Positions 24,936 through 33,572 are shown, counted from the stretch's first letter. The stretch: 64,000 nucleotides of DNA from CATOSK01 sp963665735 (GCA_963665735.1 OY762444.1:744001-808000), one strand, 5' to 3'. The notes: generated from the letters alone by a model not told the origin. Made by a program: numbers and translations.

Positions 24936-25856
24936 TTAACCGCCAACGCCCCCAACCAACGGCCTCAACGCCGCGTAAATCACGTCGTTAATCGGCGTCG
25001 GCGTTCCCGTCCTTTGCCCCGTCCGTGTAACCGCCCCGTTCAGCGCCTCCAATTCCAGGGGCCGCCCCGCCAGCAAGTCCGAGTGCATCGAGGCGTGCAT
25101 CTGCTCCAAAGACCCCTCCATGTAGGCGACGGTGCTTGCCACGATGTCCGGTTCCAGGTTGATTCCGGCGGCCACCGCCACCCGGTAAATCTCCTCCATA
25201 CAGCCAACGATTACCCGCCGCCATTCCGGGCGCGGCATCAACCCCGCCAATTCCTCCCGCGCCAAGGACGTAGTTCCCGCCAGCGTTGCGATGAAAAGAA
25301 ACTTGCTCCACAACGTCCGGTGAATGTCGGTGGCAAACACCGCGGGAATCCCCGCCTCCGCCAAAGTCTGCTGAATCCGCCAGCCCCTGTCCGAATCTCC
25401 CCCGCCAATCTCCCCAAATTCAATGCGGACTACCGCCCCGGTCTGCCGCACAACCCCCGGCTCCGGCAGTCCCGCCTCGATGTACGCCGCGCCGGGCATC
25501 ACGTGGCTGGCCCCTAGTGCCTCCGCCGCGGCCTGGTAGCTGTCTATCCCGTTTTGCAGGCACAAGACCACCGTATCCGCCCCCACCATCGGCTGCATCG
25601 CCGGAACAGCCTCGGCGTTGTGATAGGTCTTGACGGTCAGCAGGGCCAGGTCAACCGGCCCGACCCGCTCCGGCTGGTCAAAAACCTCGCACCGGACGTT
25701 GAACTCCCCGTCGTCGGTAACGATTCTAAGGCCCCGGTCTTGAATCGCCCGCAAGTGCGGCCCCCGCGCGATAAGGGCTACTTCGTGTCCGCCCCGGGAC
25801 AGCATTCCCCCGAAATACCCGCCAATGCTCCCGGCTCCCATAACCGCGATACGCAT
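24936..25856 (-). CDS. 2-dehydropantoate 2-reductase family protein
   Basis: NADPH-dependent ketopantoate reductase family (pantothenate/CoA pathway), 306 residues, normal length. The N-terminal Rossmann motif is MRIAVMGAGSIGGYFGGMLS. It is followed by VDLALLTVKTYHNAEAV with the conserved Lys, VVLCLQNGIDS with the Asn, and the C-terminal domain with WSKFLFIATLAGTTSLARE and HASMHSDLLAGRPLELEALN (the S-M-x-x-D-x-x-x-G-x-x-x-E core). Paralogues of PanE acting on other keto acids are common, so panE is probable rather than certain. GGAAGTAGGG precedes the ATG, and TACAAT at 25,894-25,889 may be its -10. It diverges from the DUF35 gene. Confidence 0.87.
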   Translation of the reverse strand: MRIAVMGAGSIGGYFGGMLSRGGHEVALIARGPHLRAIQDRGLRIVTDDGEFNVRCEVFDQPERVGPVDLALLTVKTYHNAEAVPAMQPMVGADTVVLCLQNGIDSYQAAAEALGASHVMPGAAYIEAGLPEPGVVRQTGAVVRIEFGEIGGGDSDRGWRIQQTLAEAGIPAVFATDIHRTLWSKFLFIATLAGTTSLAREELAGLMPRPEWRRVIVGCMEEIYRVAVAAGINLEPDIVASTVAYMEGSLEQMHASMHSDLLAGRPLELEALNGAVTRTGQRTGTPTPINDVIYAALRPLVGGVGG

Positions 25857-25917
25857 ACCCTACTTCCTTCCGAAAGGCTATTGCCCCCATTGTACCCGGT
25901 TAAACCAACCCCCATCC

Positions 25918-25946
25918 TTGACTGCCAGGACGTTAATCCCTATTCT
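25918..25946 (+). promoter_or_regulatory. Promoter of the DUF35-SDR pair
   Basis: TTGACT (25,918-25,923), 17-base spacer, TATTCT (25,941-25,946); start near 25,953, about 43 nt before the ATG. Confidence 0.6.
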
Positions 25947-25995
25947 TGCCAGTAATAGCCAGCATCCCGATGCGCCACCGAACCAGGAGAAGGTT

Positions 25996-26418
25996 ATGAC
26001 CCAATCCGCCCCTCGCATCACGCCCCCGGTGCCTCAACCGGAATCCGACTTCTATTGGGAAAAGTGCAAGGCCGGCGAGCTTTGGCTGCGGCACTGCCGG
26101 GCCTGTGACAGCACCTACTTTTACCCCCGCGACATCTGCCCCCTGTGTTTCAGCCGCGATACCGACTGGGTGCAGACCGACGGGCGGGCCACCGTCCACA
26201 CCTTCGCCATCGTCCACCGCGCGCCCATCCCCGCCTTCCGCGACAAAGTCCCCTACGTCACCGCCGTGGTGGAGTTCGCCGGCGGCGCCCGCATGGCCAC
26301 CAACCTGGTGGAAGTGGAACCCGACCCCCAAACTATCAAGTGCGGGATGCCCGTTGAAGTGGTCTTCGAGGAACTGGACGAAAAAATCTCCCTGCCCTAC
26401 TTCCGCCCGGTTCCCTGA
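25996..26418 (+). CDS. DUF35 zinc-ribbon/OB-fold protein
   Basis: A 140-residue protein of the DUF35 family, whose members act as CoA-ester-channelling partners of thiolases, HMG-CoA synthase-like enzymes and MaoC hydratases. The N-terminal rubredoxin-like zinc ribbon is CRACDSTYFYPRDICPLC (two CxxC pairs). The OB-fold follows with GRATVHTFAIVHRAPIPAF and VPYVTAVVEFAGGARMATNL. The ATG at 25,996 follows AGGAGAAGG. No thiolase lies next to it; the neighbour is an SDR starting 9 nt after its stop, so the pair probably act on a CoA thioester together. The nearest candidate thioester enzyme in the window is the CaiB/BaiF transferase at 41 kb. Confidence 0.9.
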   Translation: MTQSAPRITPPVPQPESDFYWEKCKAGELWLRHCRACDSTYFYPRDICPLCFSRDTDWVQTDGRATVHTFAIVHRAPIPAFRDKVPYVTAVVEFAGGARMATNLVEVEPDPQTIKCGMPVEVVFEELDEKISLPYFRPVP

Positions 26419-26426
26419 GTCGCCCC

Positions 26427-27206
26427 TTGCCGTTGCAGGAAAAGGTAGCCATCGTCACCGGCGGCAGCCGGGGCATCGGGCGGGCCATCAGCCGGGGCCT
26501 GGCCCAGGCCGGCGCGCGGGTGATGGTGTCCTCCCGCACCGAAGTTGACCAATCGGGCACCAACCCTTTCCCCCGATACAGCGCCGGCACCATCCACCAA
26601 ACCGCCCAGGAAATTCAGGACGGCGGCGGTCACGCCATCGCCGTAAAGTGCGACGTAACCAGCGACGCCGAAATCCGGGCCTTGGTGGAAACCGCCCTGG
26701 AACGATTCGGACGCATTGACGTGGTGGTGTCCAACGCCGGGATTGACCTGGAGGCCCCGGTGCCGGACTTGGACGTTGCGGCCATAGACCGTTGTTTGGC
26801 GGTCAACGTCCGCGCCCCGCTGCTGTTGTGCAAACACGCCTTGCCCGCCCTGATTGCCCAGGGCGACGGCGGCTCCATTTTTGCCGTCACTTCCGGCGCC
26901 GCCCGCGGCTACCGGCCCGGACGGGTGGGCTATTCCATGAGCAAAGCCGCTCTCGACCGGATGTTTCTCAGCCTGGCCGAAGAAGTCCGCCCTCACAACA
27001 TCGCCGTCAACCTTTTCAGCCCCGGACGAGTGGACACCTGGATGAACCGCAACGGCGACTGGCCCGGCACCGCCCACATCCCGATGGTTCCCCCCGACGA
27101 GGTAATCCCCGCCGCCGTCTGGCTGGCCCAACAGACCGCCCAAACCTTCACCGGCAACATCGTAGAGCGCGCCGAATTCGGCCAAACCTGGGGCCCCATA
27201 CCCTAA
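26427..27206 (+). CDS. Short-chain dehydrogenase/reductase (FabG-like)
   Basis: NAD(P)-dependent oxidoreductase of the classical SDR family, 259 residues. The cofactor motif TGGSRGIG is at residues 11-18, NAG at 103-105, Ser156 in AVTSGAARGY, and the catalytic pair Tyr169/Lys173 in VGYSMSK, so the active site is complete. The start is TTG at 26,427; no ATG or GTG exists between the upstream stop and the Rossmann motif. It is coupled to the DUF35 gene. The 15-residue insertion after the second strand (TEVDQSGTNPFPRYSAGT) resembles SDRs of uncharacterised secondary pathways rather than FabG itself, so the substrate is unknown. Confidence 0.9.
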   Translation: MPLQEKVAIVTGGSRGIGRAISRGLAQAGARVMVSSRTEVDQSGTNPFPRYSAGTIHQTAQEIQDGGGHAIAVKCDVTSDAEIRALVETALERFGRIDVVVSNAGIDLEAPVPDLDVAAIDRCLAVNVRAPLLLCKHALPALIAQGDGGSIFAVTSGAARGYRPGRVGYSMSKAALDRMFLSLAEEVRPHNIAVNLFSPGRVDTWMNRNGDWPGTAHIPMVPPDEVIPAAVWLAQQTAQTFTGNIVERAEFGQTWGPIP

Positions 27207-27531
27207 CCAACCAAAACCCCCCCATAGTCACCAACCCCAAAACTCCCCTACCCCCAACCGTCATTCCCACACTTCCAACCCGTCATTCCGGCGAAGGCCG
27301 GAATCCAGAAAACCCCCGCCAACCCGTTCGTGGTGAGCCTGTCGAACCACCCCAACCCGTCATTCCCGCCCCCCAACCGTCATTCCGGCGAAAGCCGGAA
27401 TCCAGAAATCCTCCGACCCAAACCAGTCTTGCGCCCATTGGGCACCTCATCAATAACACCAATAACACCCTCCCCCTACCAGGGGGAGGGCTGGGGAGGG
27501 GGTGCGCCCCCCCCCAACCGACAAAACCCCC
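27207..27531 (+). repeat. Repeat-filled gap before the left structured element
   Basis: Two forward REP palindromes (about 27,280-27,310 and 27,376-27,403), a GTTCGTGGTGAGCCTGTCGA repeat and a CCCTCCCCC palindrome (27,469-27,490). No gene was seen. Confidence 0.7.
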
Positions 27532-27560
27532 TTGACAACCAATCCCCCGTTATGTAACAT
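27532..27560 (+). promoter_or_regulatory. Strong promoter of structured element, left copy
   Basis: Consensus TTGACA (27,532-27,537), exactly 17 bases, TAACAT (27,555-27,560). The corresponding promoter in the inverted copy is TTGACA at 36,266-36,261 with TAATGT 18 bases away. Confidence 0.75.
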
Positions 27561-27568
27561 GACCAACG

Positions 27569-27607
27569 TAGGGACGACCCTCAATGTGGGGGCCGTCCCT
27601 TTCTTTT
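27569..27607 (+). terminator. Leader hairpin with U-tract in the left element
   Basis: GGGACG (27,571-27,576) pairs with CGTCCC (27,594-27,599), extended inside by CCC/GGG. The hairpin is followed by TTTCTTTTG and begins within about 5 nt of the predicted transcript start, so it acts either as an attenuator or as a capped 5' end. The same hairpin is conserved in the right copy. Confidence 0.65.
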
Positions 27608-28301
27608 GTACCCCATCCTAAACCCCAGGAGGAACCGCCCATGTAACACCCACCCCGCCGTTTGCGTCGAGAGTCCCTCGCGGATAACCATGGCTCTTAT
27701 CCGATGCGAGGTCTAACGACTCCGCTGCGGCAACTGCCCCCACCGACGGGCGTCGGCCCTTCTCCCTTGGGAGAACCCGGCTGGCAAAGTCGGTCCGGCC
27801 CCTGGCTGGCGGGCGACCGCTCCCCTGCGGGGTGGCAGCGGCAATAGTCGGCCCGTGCCCCTGGACGACGGGTGGCTGCTCCCCTGCGGGGTGGTAGCGG
27901 CGGTAGTCGGCCACGCCCACCGGCGGCAGCAACGTCCCCCTTGAAGGGACGGGGCAAAGCCGGAACGCCCGGCCGGGCAACCCTGAAAAAGGAAACGAAA
28001 ACCCAAGGCAACGACCCCAAAACCAACCAAAAGGAGACCCCAAGACAACCGAAAACCCCCGCCCCCTACCAGGCGGAGGGCGAGGGGGGGTGACCAAAAC
28101 CCGCCCAAAAAGTGTCCAAAATCGCCAAAACCGCCCAAATATCCCCAAAAATGGACACTTCCTGGACACATCCAACCCCCAAATCCACGCTCAAATGGTC
28201 AAAAATGGGCGAAAATGGACACAAAGGTAAAATTTTGCCGACCACTCTGCCTTCACAACGGGAAATCGCCCCCGTCACTACCCTTATCGGCCCCGCCGTA
28301 C

Positions 28302-28307
28302 TATACT
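28302..28307 (+). promoter_or_regulatory. Possible -10 element upstream of the CMD-family gene
   Basis: TATACT at 28,302-28,307, 36 bases before the ATG at 28,343, without a clear -35. Confidence 0.3.
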
Positions 28308-28342
28308 GCCCTGGAATCGAAAACTAACCGGGAGGTTCCGTT

Positions 28343-28651
28343 ATGACTACACCCCGCGCCGCTGCCCAGGAAATCGCCCCCAAGATGGCCCAACTCAGCG
28401 CCGATGTCCTCTTCGGCGACGTTTGGGAACGCCCCGGCCTGTCCAAGCGCGACCGCAGCCTGATTACCGTCGCGTCCCTCATCGCCCTTTACCGCACCGA
28501 CCAGTTGCGGGGCCACATCGGCCGCGCCCTCGACAACGGCGTCACCCAGGAAGAAATCGCCGAGGTCATCACCCACATGGCCTTTTACGGTGGCTGGCCC
28601 ACCGCCGCCAACGCCGTCCGGGTTGCCAAGGAAGTCTTTGACTCCCGCTAA
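28343..28651 (+). CDS. Carboxymuconolactone decarboxylase family protein (PcaC-like)
   Basis: A 102-residue helical protein close to the gamma-carboxymuconolactone decarboxylase branch. It has WERPGLSKRDRSLITVASLI, ALYRTDQLRGHIGRALDNGV and TQEEIAEVITHMAFYGGWPT, with the His of GHIGRAL and the GGWPTAANA ending usual for PcaC. No CxxC pair is present. It differs from the two paralogues at 23-24 kb. The ATG follows GGGAGG by 8 nt. It starts a plus-strand pair with the ThDP-dependent enzyme 90 bp downstream; both lie inside the interval bounded by the inverted elements. A substrate in an aromatic or keto-acid pathway is plausible but unproven. Confidence 0.9.
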   Translation: MTTPRAAAQEIAPKMAQLSADVLFGDVWERPGLSKRDRSLITVASLIALYRTDQLRGHIGRALDNGVTQEEIAEVITHMAFYGGWPTAANAVRVAKEVFDSR

Positions 28652-28743
28652 TCCGGCCCTTTAATTCCGGCGGCAACGCATCATTCCCTCCGGCCCGGCT
28701 CTTTAATCCGCCGGGCCGGCCAAGAAAATCCAGGAGGTGGGGT

Positions 28744-30414
28744 ATGCCAAGGATGACCGGCGGGCGGTTCATCGCCGAAACTTTCCAGGGCTACGGGGTC
28801 ACCCATGTCTTTTTCATGCCGGTGATTATCCAGCGCGCCCTGTTGGAAATGGAAAACCTGGGGATTCACCGCATTATGACCCACGGCGAAAAGGCCGCCG
28901 CTTACATGGCCGACGGCTACGCCCGGACTTCCCGGCGCGTCGGCGTCTGCATGGCCCAGTCCGTCGGCGCCGCCAACCTGGCCGCCGGATTGCAAGACCC
29001 CTTCCTCGCCAACTCCCCGGTCATGGCCATCACCGGGCGCCGTCCCCAGTCCGACCAGTACCAGCACTCCTACCAGGAAATTGACCACATCGAACCCTTC
29101 AATGCCGTCACCAAGTACAATGTCCTGGTCAACACCCCGGAACAGTTGCCCCAATTCCTCCGCCAGGGATTCCGCGCCGCTACCTCCGGCGCTCCGGGGC
29201 CGGTGCACCTGGATTTTGAGGGCACTACCGGGGTTGTCATCGGCGACGGCGAGGCCGACCTGGACGTTCAGATTGACGAACCTTTTGTCATGGTTCCCCC
29301 CTTCCGGCCCGAACCGTCCCTGGAACTGGTGCGCGAAGCCGCCCAGGTCATTTCCCAGGCCCGCCGACCCGTCATCGTCGCCGGCGGCGGCGTGGTGGCC
29401 TCCGGCGCGCAGCCCGAACTGGTGGAACTGGCCGAAATGCTGTCCATCCCGGTGGTGACTTCCCTCAACGCCAAGGGGTCTATCCCCGAAAATCACCCCC
29501 TGGCCATCGGCGTCGTCGGCAACTACTCCCGCTGGTGCGCCAACCGGGTGGTGGCCGAGGCCGACCTGGTTATCTACCTGGGCAGCAGCACCGGCAGCCA
29601 GGTCACTAACGAATGGCGCATCCCCGCTCCCGGTACGCCCGTGGTGCAGATTGACATTAACGCATCGGAGTTGGGGCGCAGCTACCCCGCCCAGGCCGCC
29701 GTCCAGGGCGACGCCAAAGCCTCCCTCCGCAAGCTCATGGAAGTAATGGAACCCTTGGGTCCGCGGGCCGAATGGGTGGGCCGCGCTCAGCAGTTGCGCG
29801 ACGACTGGCGGGAAGAGGTTTCCGTCCACGTCAATTCCGACGCCGCCCCCATGCGCCCGGAAAGGCTGTGCCAGGAACTTTCCAACTTCCTCCCCTCCGA
29901 TTCCGTGCTGGTTTCCGACACCGGCCACGCCGGAATCTGGACCGGCACCATGCTGGACCTGAACCACCCGGAGCAGAGCTATATCCGCTGCGCCGGTTCC
30001 CTGGGTTGGGGATTCCCGGCGGCTTTGGGCGCCAAGTGCGCCGCCCCGGAACGGCCCGTCCTTTGTTTCACCGGCGACGGCGGATTCTGGTATCACCTGA
30101 CCGAACTGGAAACCGCCCGCCGCTACGGAATCAACACCGTCACCGTAGTCAACAACAACCGCTCATTGAACCAGGAAAAGCGGGGCAACGAGCGCACCTA
30201 CGGCGGCCAGACCGCCGGCTCCGACGAGCTTTGGATGCTTTCCGACGTGGACTTTGGCAAAGTCGCCGAGTCTATGGGCTGCTTCGGCATCCGGGTGGAA
30301 CGCCCCGGCGACCTGCAAAGCGCGTTGGAACAGGCTTTCGCCTCCAACCTCCCCGCCGTGGTGGACGTAGTATCCGACATTGACGGCATCGCCCCCCAAG
30401 CCTGGACCGGCTGA
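28744..30414 (+). CDS. Thiamine-pyrophosphate-dependent enzyme (acetolactate synthase-like)
   Basis: A 556-residue member of the POX/ALS/oxalyl-CoA decarboxylase superfamily in the usual three-domain order. The N-terminal PYR domain has the catalytic Glu49 in THGEKAAAYMADGYAR. The central domain has RRPVIVAGGGVVASGAQPEL. The C-terminal PP domain has the ThDP/Mg motif GDGGFWYHLTELETARRYG ending in NNN (about residues 440-470). The start follows CAGGAGGTGGGGT. No regulatory ilvN-type subunit is adjacent, which argues against true acetolactate synthase. A decarboxylase or ligase of another 2-keto acid is more likely. The cofactor links it functionally to the thiamine-salvage locus at 4.6-8.3 kb. 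Confidence 0.9.
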   Translation: MPRMTGGRFIAETFQGYGVTHVFFMPVIIQRALLEMENLGIHRIMTHGEKAAAYMADGYARTSRRVGVCMAQSVGAANLAAGLQDPFLANSPVMAITGRRPQSDQYQHSYQEIDHIEPFNAVTKYNVLVNTPEQLPQFLRQGFRAATSGAPGPVHLDFEGTTGVVIGDGEADLDVQIDEPFVMVPPFRPEPSLELVREAAQVISQARRPVIVAGGGVVASGAQPELVELAEMLSIPVVTSLNAKGSIPENHPLAIGVVGNYSRWCANRVVAEADLVIYLGSSTGSQVTNEWRIPAPGTPVVQIDINASELGRSYPAQAAVQGDAKASLRKLMEVMEPLGPRAEWVGRAQQLRDDWREEVSVHVNSDAAPMRPERLCQELSNFLPSDSVLVSDTGHAGIWTGTMLDLNHPEQSYIRCAGSLGWGFPAALGAKCAAPERPVLCFTGDGGFWYHLTELETARRYGINTVTVVNNNRSLNQEKRGNERTYGGQTAGSDELWMLSDVDFGKVAESMGCFGIRVERPGDLQSALEQAFASNLPAVVDVVSDIDGIAPQAWTG

Positions 30415-30935
30415 CCCCTTTCCCATCGCAAAAAATCCCCACCTTCGGCGGGTGGGTTTACGATAAAAATCCCCTCCCCCTAACCGGGGGAGGGTCAAAG
30501 CCCTGGACAATCACCCTTCGACTTCCGCACGTAACCCTGAACTTCGGTAGCCTTCCCATTTAGGTGGTCTGGTTCTCGTCATTCCGGCTCCCAACTCGTC
30601 ATTCCGGCGAAGGCCGGAATCCAGGAACATCGCGACACTTATACTTGCCCATCAATGCAAGAAAAATCACCTGAACCAGAAGGCTACCCCGAACCTTACC
30701 ATGTCACCCCGAACTTCATCATGTCACCCTGAACCTCATCATGTTACCCTGAACGAAGTGAAGGGTCTAAAATCCTCCCCCAAAGGCCCGTCCGGGAGTC
30801 AAAATATGGTTAACGGCAACGCCCCCAAGCCTGGACGGGTTGGCACATTCCCCATCGCAAAAATCCCCCCGCGGGTGGGTTTACAACAAAAATCCCCTCC
30901 CCCTAATAGGGGGAGGGTTAGGGAGGGGGTGTCCC
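30415..30935. repeat. Gap with weak terminator hairpin and repeats
   Basis: CCCACC (30,438-30,443)/GGTGGG (30,451-30,456) forms a hairpin shortly after the ThDP gene, followed only by TTTA, so termination is doubtful. The same CATCGCAAAAA...GGGTGGGTTTAC unit recurs at about 30,852-30,882. Forward REP palindromes lie near 30,575-30,625, and CCCTGAACGAAGTGAAGGG is at about 30,750. No gene was seen. Confidence 0.6.
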
Positions 30936-31814
30936 CTACCTAACCCGTTCAACCAACCGCCGCGCCGCATCATAGTCCCGCGCACCGCCCCGGTGGATGG
31001 GCGGCACCAGGTAAATGTCATGCAGCCCGTTGGCCCGGAACTCCCGGTACAAGTCCGCCGCCAAGTCCACGCCGGAGCAGCCCCGTTCCAGTTGCTCACG
31101 CACCAGGTCAGGCACGTCCGCAAAGCTGATCCCGTCCCTGGCATGGACTTGCAGACCAAAGAAAATTGGCGGCGGCCCATGACCGGCCACTGCCCGGTAA
31201 GCGTCAAGGAAACCAACCGCCGCCGAAACGTCGAAAATCGGCTGGGTAATCAGAAACTCGGCCCCGGCAGTCACCTTGCGATAGGCCAGGGGCGCCTCTT
31301 CCTTGATACCCCGCCCCAAGTCCACCGTAGCCCCAACGCAAAAATCCGTAGGCCGGTCGAGGCGCCCACCCCGGAAGTCCAACCCCCGGTTCATAGCCGC
31401 GATGCCGGCGATTAACTCGGTGGGCCGCAGGTCGTTGTTGGTAGTCAACTTGGAGGATTCCTCTTGGGTAAACGCATCACCCTGGACGACGATAACGTTT
31501 TCCAGCCCCAGCATCTGCGCCCCCAACAGCTGCGACTGGAGGGCCAGCAGGTTCATGTCCCGGGTAGCCAGGGTGAAAGCCACATCACGCCCGGCCCGTT
31601 CCTTGATTGCCGCCGCCGCCGTCACCGAATTGGCCCGCACGGAGCGGCCAGGATTGTAAGCTACGGAAATAACGTCAACAGGAAGGGCCGCTATCGGCGC
31701 CAAGTCCAGGTGGCCGGAACGTGGCGGCGAATAGTCGCAGATGATACCAGGCCGGCCGGTGGCCTCATAGCTAAGTTCGGTTATCCGGGCCACGGGAAAA
31801 ACCCGCTGGGGCAA
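30936..31814 (-). CDS. Methylenetetrahydrofolate reductase-like protein
   Basis: A 292-residue TIM-barrel protein of the MTHFR family (flavoprotein converting methylene-THF to methyl-THF in MetF itself). It has VISVAYNPGRSVRANSVTAA, FTLATRDMNLLALQSQLLGA, GLENVIVVQGD, and KVTAGAEFLITQPIFDVSAA followed by PPIFFGLQVH. The T-R-D-x-N and T-Q-x-x-F/Y-D signatures are those of MetF. The very N-terminal E-x-x-P signature is changed (RPGIICDYSPP). The start is uncertain: TTG at 31,814 is the first option and GTG seven codons later is possible. It lies 24 bp after the MqnA-like gene on the same strand, so the two are probably co-transcribed. An archaeal/Chloroflexi-type variant of the enzyme is possible. 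Confidence 0.82.
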   Translation of the reverse strand: MPQRVFPVARITELSYEATGRPGIICDYSPPRSGHLDLAPIAALPVDVISVAYNPGRSVRANSVTAAAAIKERAGRDVAFTLATRDMNLLALQSQLLGAQMLGLENVIVVQGDAFTQEESSKLTTNNDLRPTELIAGIAAMNRGLDFRGGRLDRPTDFCVGATVDLGRGIKEEAPLAYRKVTAGAEFLITQPIFDVSAAVGFLDAYRAVAGHGPPPIFFGLQVHARDGISFADVPDLVREQLERGCSGVDLAADLYREFRANGLHDIYLVPPIHRGGARDYDAARRLVERVR

Positions 31815-31838
31815 ATGGTTGGGACGGGCCGGGATTCC

Positions 31839-32591
31839 CTAACCGTCAATCTCGGCCAGACACGCACGGAAACGGTCAATGCCCTTCTGCTCGGCCAGGC
31901 CGATGAAGTAGCGGATTCCCTGGAGGTGGATGACCACATCGCGGGGCAGCATCAACAAGTCATCCCGTGGTTCGTTCATGTGGTAGAGGGCGTCCACGCC
32001 GTCCTCCAACCCCACGTACAGGGTATCTTCCAGCAGGGCCAGCTCCTTGGTGTCCATGTCGTTGCGGGCAATCCACCGGGAAAAGACGAAAGGCAACCCC
32101 GTCCAGGAATGCCACTCCTGCCCCAGGTCGTACTTGTGGGGAAAGCCCCGGGCGCCCCGCCGTTGCCGCAAGGCCCGGTTGCCAATCAGGACAAAGGCGT
32201 CGTACTCGGCGGGCCGCAACGGGACGTACTCGCCGGGAGCGATGCCGTATTTCAGTTTCAGCAGCACTTCCAACAGCTTGGGAGCGGTGCGGGCTTCGTC
32301 AATCATGCCGATGGTCGCCCCGTCCAACTCCTCGATGGGCTTGGTGGAATAAAGGAACACGCTGCCGGAGGTCTCGGTAGTGGCGGTGCAAAAACCAGCC
32401 ACGGGCTGAAAGTCGTTTTCCAGCCGGAAGGCATCCACCAGCGGCACCGGGCCGGCATCTATCTGGCCGCTTTCCGCCGCCGGGGCCAAGCCGCTGGGAG
32501 TCATCTCTTGAAGTTCGATTCCCCGCCGGGCCATGTCAAAGTAAAAGGGTTCGGTGTGGATGTAAGAAACCCGTCCAACTTTAATCGCCAT
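31839..32591 (-). CDS. MqnA/MqnD-like protein (futalosine-pathway family)
   Basis: A 250-residue periplasmic-binding-protein-fold enzyme related to MqnA (chorismate dehydratase) of the futalosine menaquinone pathway. It starts MAIKVGRVSYIHTEPFYFDM, continues with QIDAGPVPLVDAFRLENDF and TSGSVFLYSTKPIEELDG, then TAPKLLEVLLKLKYGI, and ends with GIRYFIGLAEQKGIDRF. There is no signal peptide, so it is cytosolic, as expected for an enzyme of this fold rather than a receptor. The ATG at 32,591 is preferred over a TTG three codons earlier. No other mqn gene is visible, and the partner is an MTHFR-like gene, so the true reaction is uncertain. Confidence 0.82.
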   Translation of the reverse strand: MAIKVGRVSYIHTEPFYFDMARRGIELQEMTPSGLAPAAESGQIDAGPVPLVDAFRLENDFQPVAGFCTATTETSGSVFLYSTKPIEELDGATIGMIDEARTAPKLLEVLLKLKYGIAPGEYVPLRPAEYDAFVLIGNRALRQRRGARGFPHKYDLGQEWHSWTGLPFVFSRWIARNDMDTKELALLEDTLYVGLEDGVDALYHMNEPRDDLLMLPRDVVIHLQGIRYFIGLAEQKGIDRFRACLAEIDG

Positions 32592-32789
32592 ACCTGCCAA
32601 CCACCAGTCCGGTTATCGTTCGGAAATCATTGCGGAAAAGCGCCGCCCCCGCCGGGTCTGCGGCCTAACGATTGTAGGTTTCCGCCCCCTTGGGCGTCAA
32701 GGTTAACCCCGGCGCCGTCATCCCCAAGGCTTCCGGTCCGGGGGGGAAGTTGATATTGACATGGAACTGTACCCCGCAATCGCACCGGG
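32592..32789. other. Short gap between hydrolase and MqnA-like gene
   Basis: No repeat and no convincing gene. A minus-strand frame (about 32,780 to 32,667) reads HVNINFPPGPEALGMTAPGL and ends in a stop, but it has no acceptable start codon; it may be a remnant. The orientation switch of the interspersed repeats falls within or close to this region. Confidence 0.4.
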
Positions 32790-33572
32790 TCAGGCCAGAA
32801 ACTCCAGGGCGGACTCAACGAAAGCGTCGGGCTTTTCTATCTGGGGAGAGTGGCCGCAGTCGTCAAGTATCACTAAATCCGAGTTGGAAATGGCCTGCTG
32901 GTAAAGGTGGGCACATTCCAGGGGAACCAGCCTATCCTGCCGCCCCCACAGGATGCGGGTGGGGACTTTGACCCGGGCCAGCAGGTCGGGCAGCCGGGGG
33001 TCGTGCATATACGGTTTCCAGCAGACCCGGACGGCCATTTCCCGGTCGCGCTCGGCCAGGGCCGTTTGTTCCGGGGTGGGCGTCTCCCCGTAAATCTGCT
33101 GGTACTCCGGCGCTTGGGCGGGGTCGTGGTAGGAAAGTTCCTGCACCTGGGCCGGGGTGATGATGAAAATGTCGGTTATTTCGGATTCCTGCGGCTTTAT
33201 GCCTACGGCACCCACCAGCATCAGCTTGTTGAAGGCGATGCGGCAGGTAGCGGCCATTTCGGCGGCAATCCAGCCACCCATAGAAAACCCGATGCAACGG
33301 ACGCCCTCCAGTCCCGTTTCTTCCTGGAACCAGGTGTAGAAGGCGGCCAGGTCGGGGACGGACTGAATCCAGTCGGGCCGGTCAGAGCCGCCGAATCCGG
33401 GATGGGTGGGCAGATAGACGGTGTAACGCTCGGCCAGGGTTTGCGCGTAGTGGAGCGGCCCGCGGTTGCCGCCGGCTCCGTGGAGGACAAGGAGGGGTTC
33501 GCCAACGCCGCCCTTGAATAGCTGGACGCCGCAGCCGCCGACGTTGACCGTCTCCTGGGTGAAGGATGTCAT
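32790..33572 (-). CDS. Alpha/beta hydrolase
   Basis: About 260 residues from the ATG at 33,572 (MTSFTQETVNVGGCGVQLF); the 52-residue upstream extension is Arg/Pro-rich and lacks support. The oxyanion region is LLVLHGAGGNRGPLHYAQTL, then LPTHPGFGGSDRPDW, the nucleophile elbow GFSMGGW, the acid in RILWGRQDRLVPLE and the His in LDDCGHSPQIEKPDAF: a full triad of the MhpC/haloalkane-dehalogenase-like group. A meta-cleavage-product hydrolase or a general esterase are both possible. GGGAGC lies upstream of the start. It is on the same strand as the MqnA-like gene, 198 bp before it. Confidence 0.9.
   Translation of the reverse strand: MTSFTQETVNVGGCGVQLFKGGVGEPLLVLHGAGGNRGPLHYAQTLAERYTVYLPTHPGFGGSDRPDWIQSVPDLAAFYTWFQEETGLEGVRCIGFSMGGWIAAEMAATCRIAFNKLMLVGAVGIKPQESEITDIFIITPAQVQELSYHDPAQAPEYQQIYGETPTPEQTALAERDREMAVRVCWKPYMHDPRLPDLLARVKVPTRILWGRQDRLVPLECAHLYQQAISNSDLVILDDCGHSPQIEKPDAFVESALEFLA

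Larger units (their letters stand above)
27532..28240 (+). other. Structured non-coding element, left copy
   Basis: Modules in order: a promoter; a GGGACG/CGTCCC hairpin with U-tract; AGGAGG (27,628-27,633) followed after 7 nt by ATG directly adjoined to TAA (27,641-27,646); a helix CCTCGC-GGATAA/TTATCC-GCGAGG (27,676-27,710); a GC-rich run of hairpins including CCGACGGGCGTCGG and TTCTCCCTTGGGAGAA; two tandem units of about 60 nt built on GCTCCCCTGCGGGGTGG; a further hairpin ending GCCCGGCCGGGC (27,967-27,978); and an A-rich tail with repeated TGTCCA/TGGACA (28,110-28,225). No plausible protein is encoded. A second, inverted copy lies at 35,292-36,266. Confidence 0.75.

Noticed and set aside
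27618..28175. Open frames of about 150-200 codons antisense through the structured elements, with similar peptides in both copies
   Set aside because: All frames are open because of GC-rich hairpins; conservation is at the DNA-helix level (palindromes kept), peptides are low-complexity Pro/Arg/Gly, and no start site with a Shine-Dalgarno was found.
32592..32789. Small coding frame reading HVNINFPPGPEALGMTAPGL
   Set aside because: No usable start codon or ribosome-binding site; it may be a remnant, but not enough is left to call a gene.
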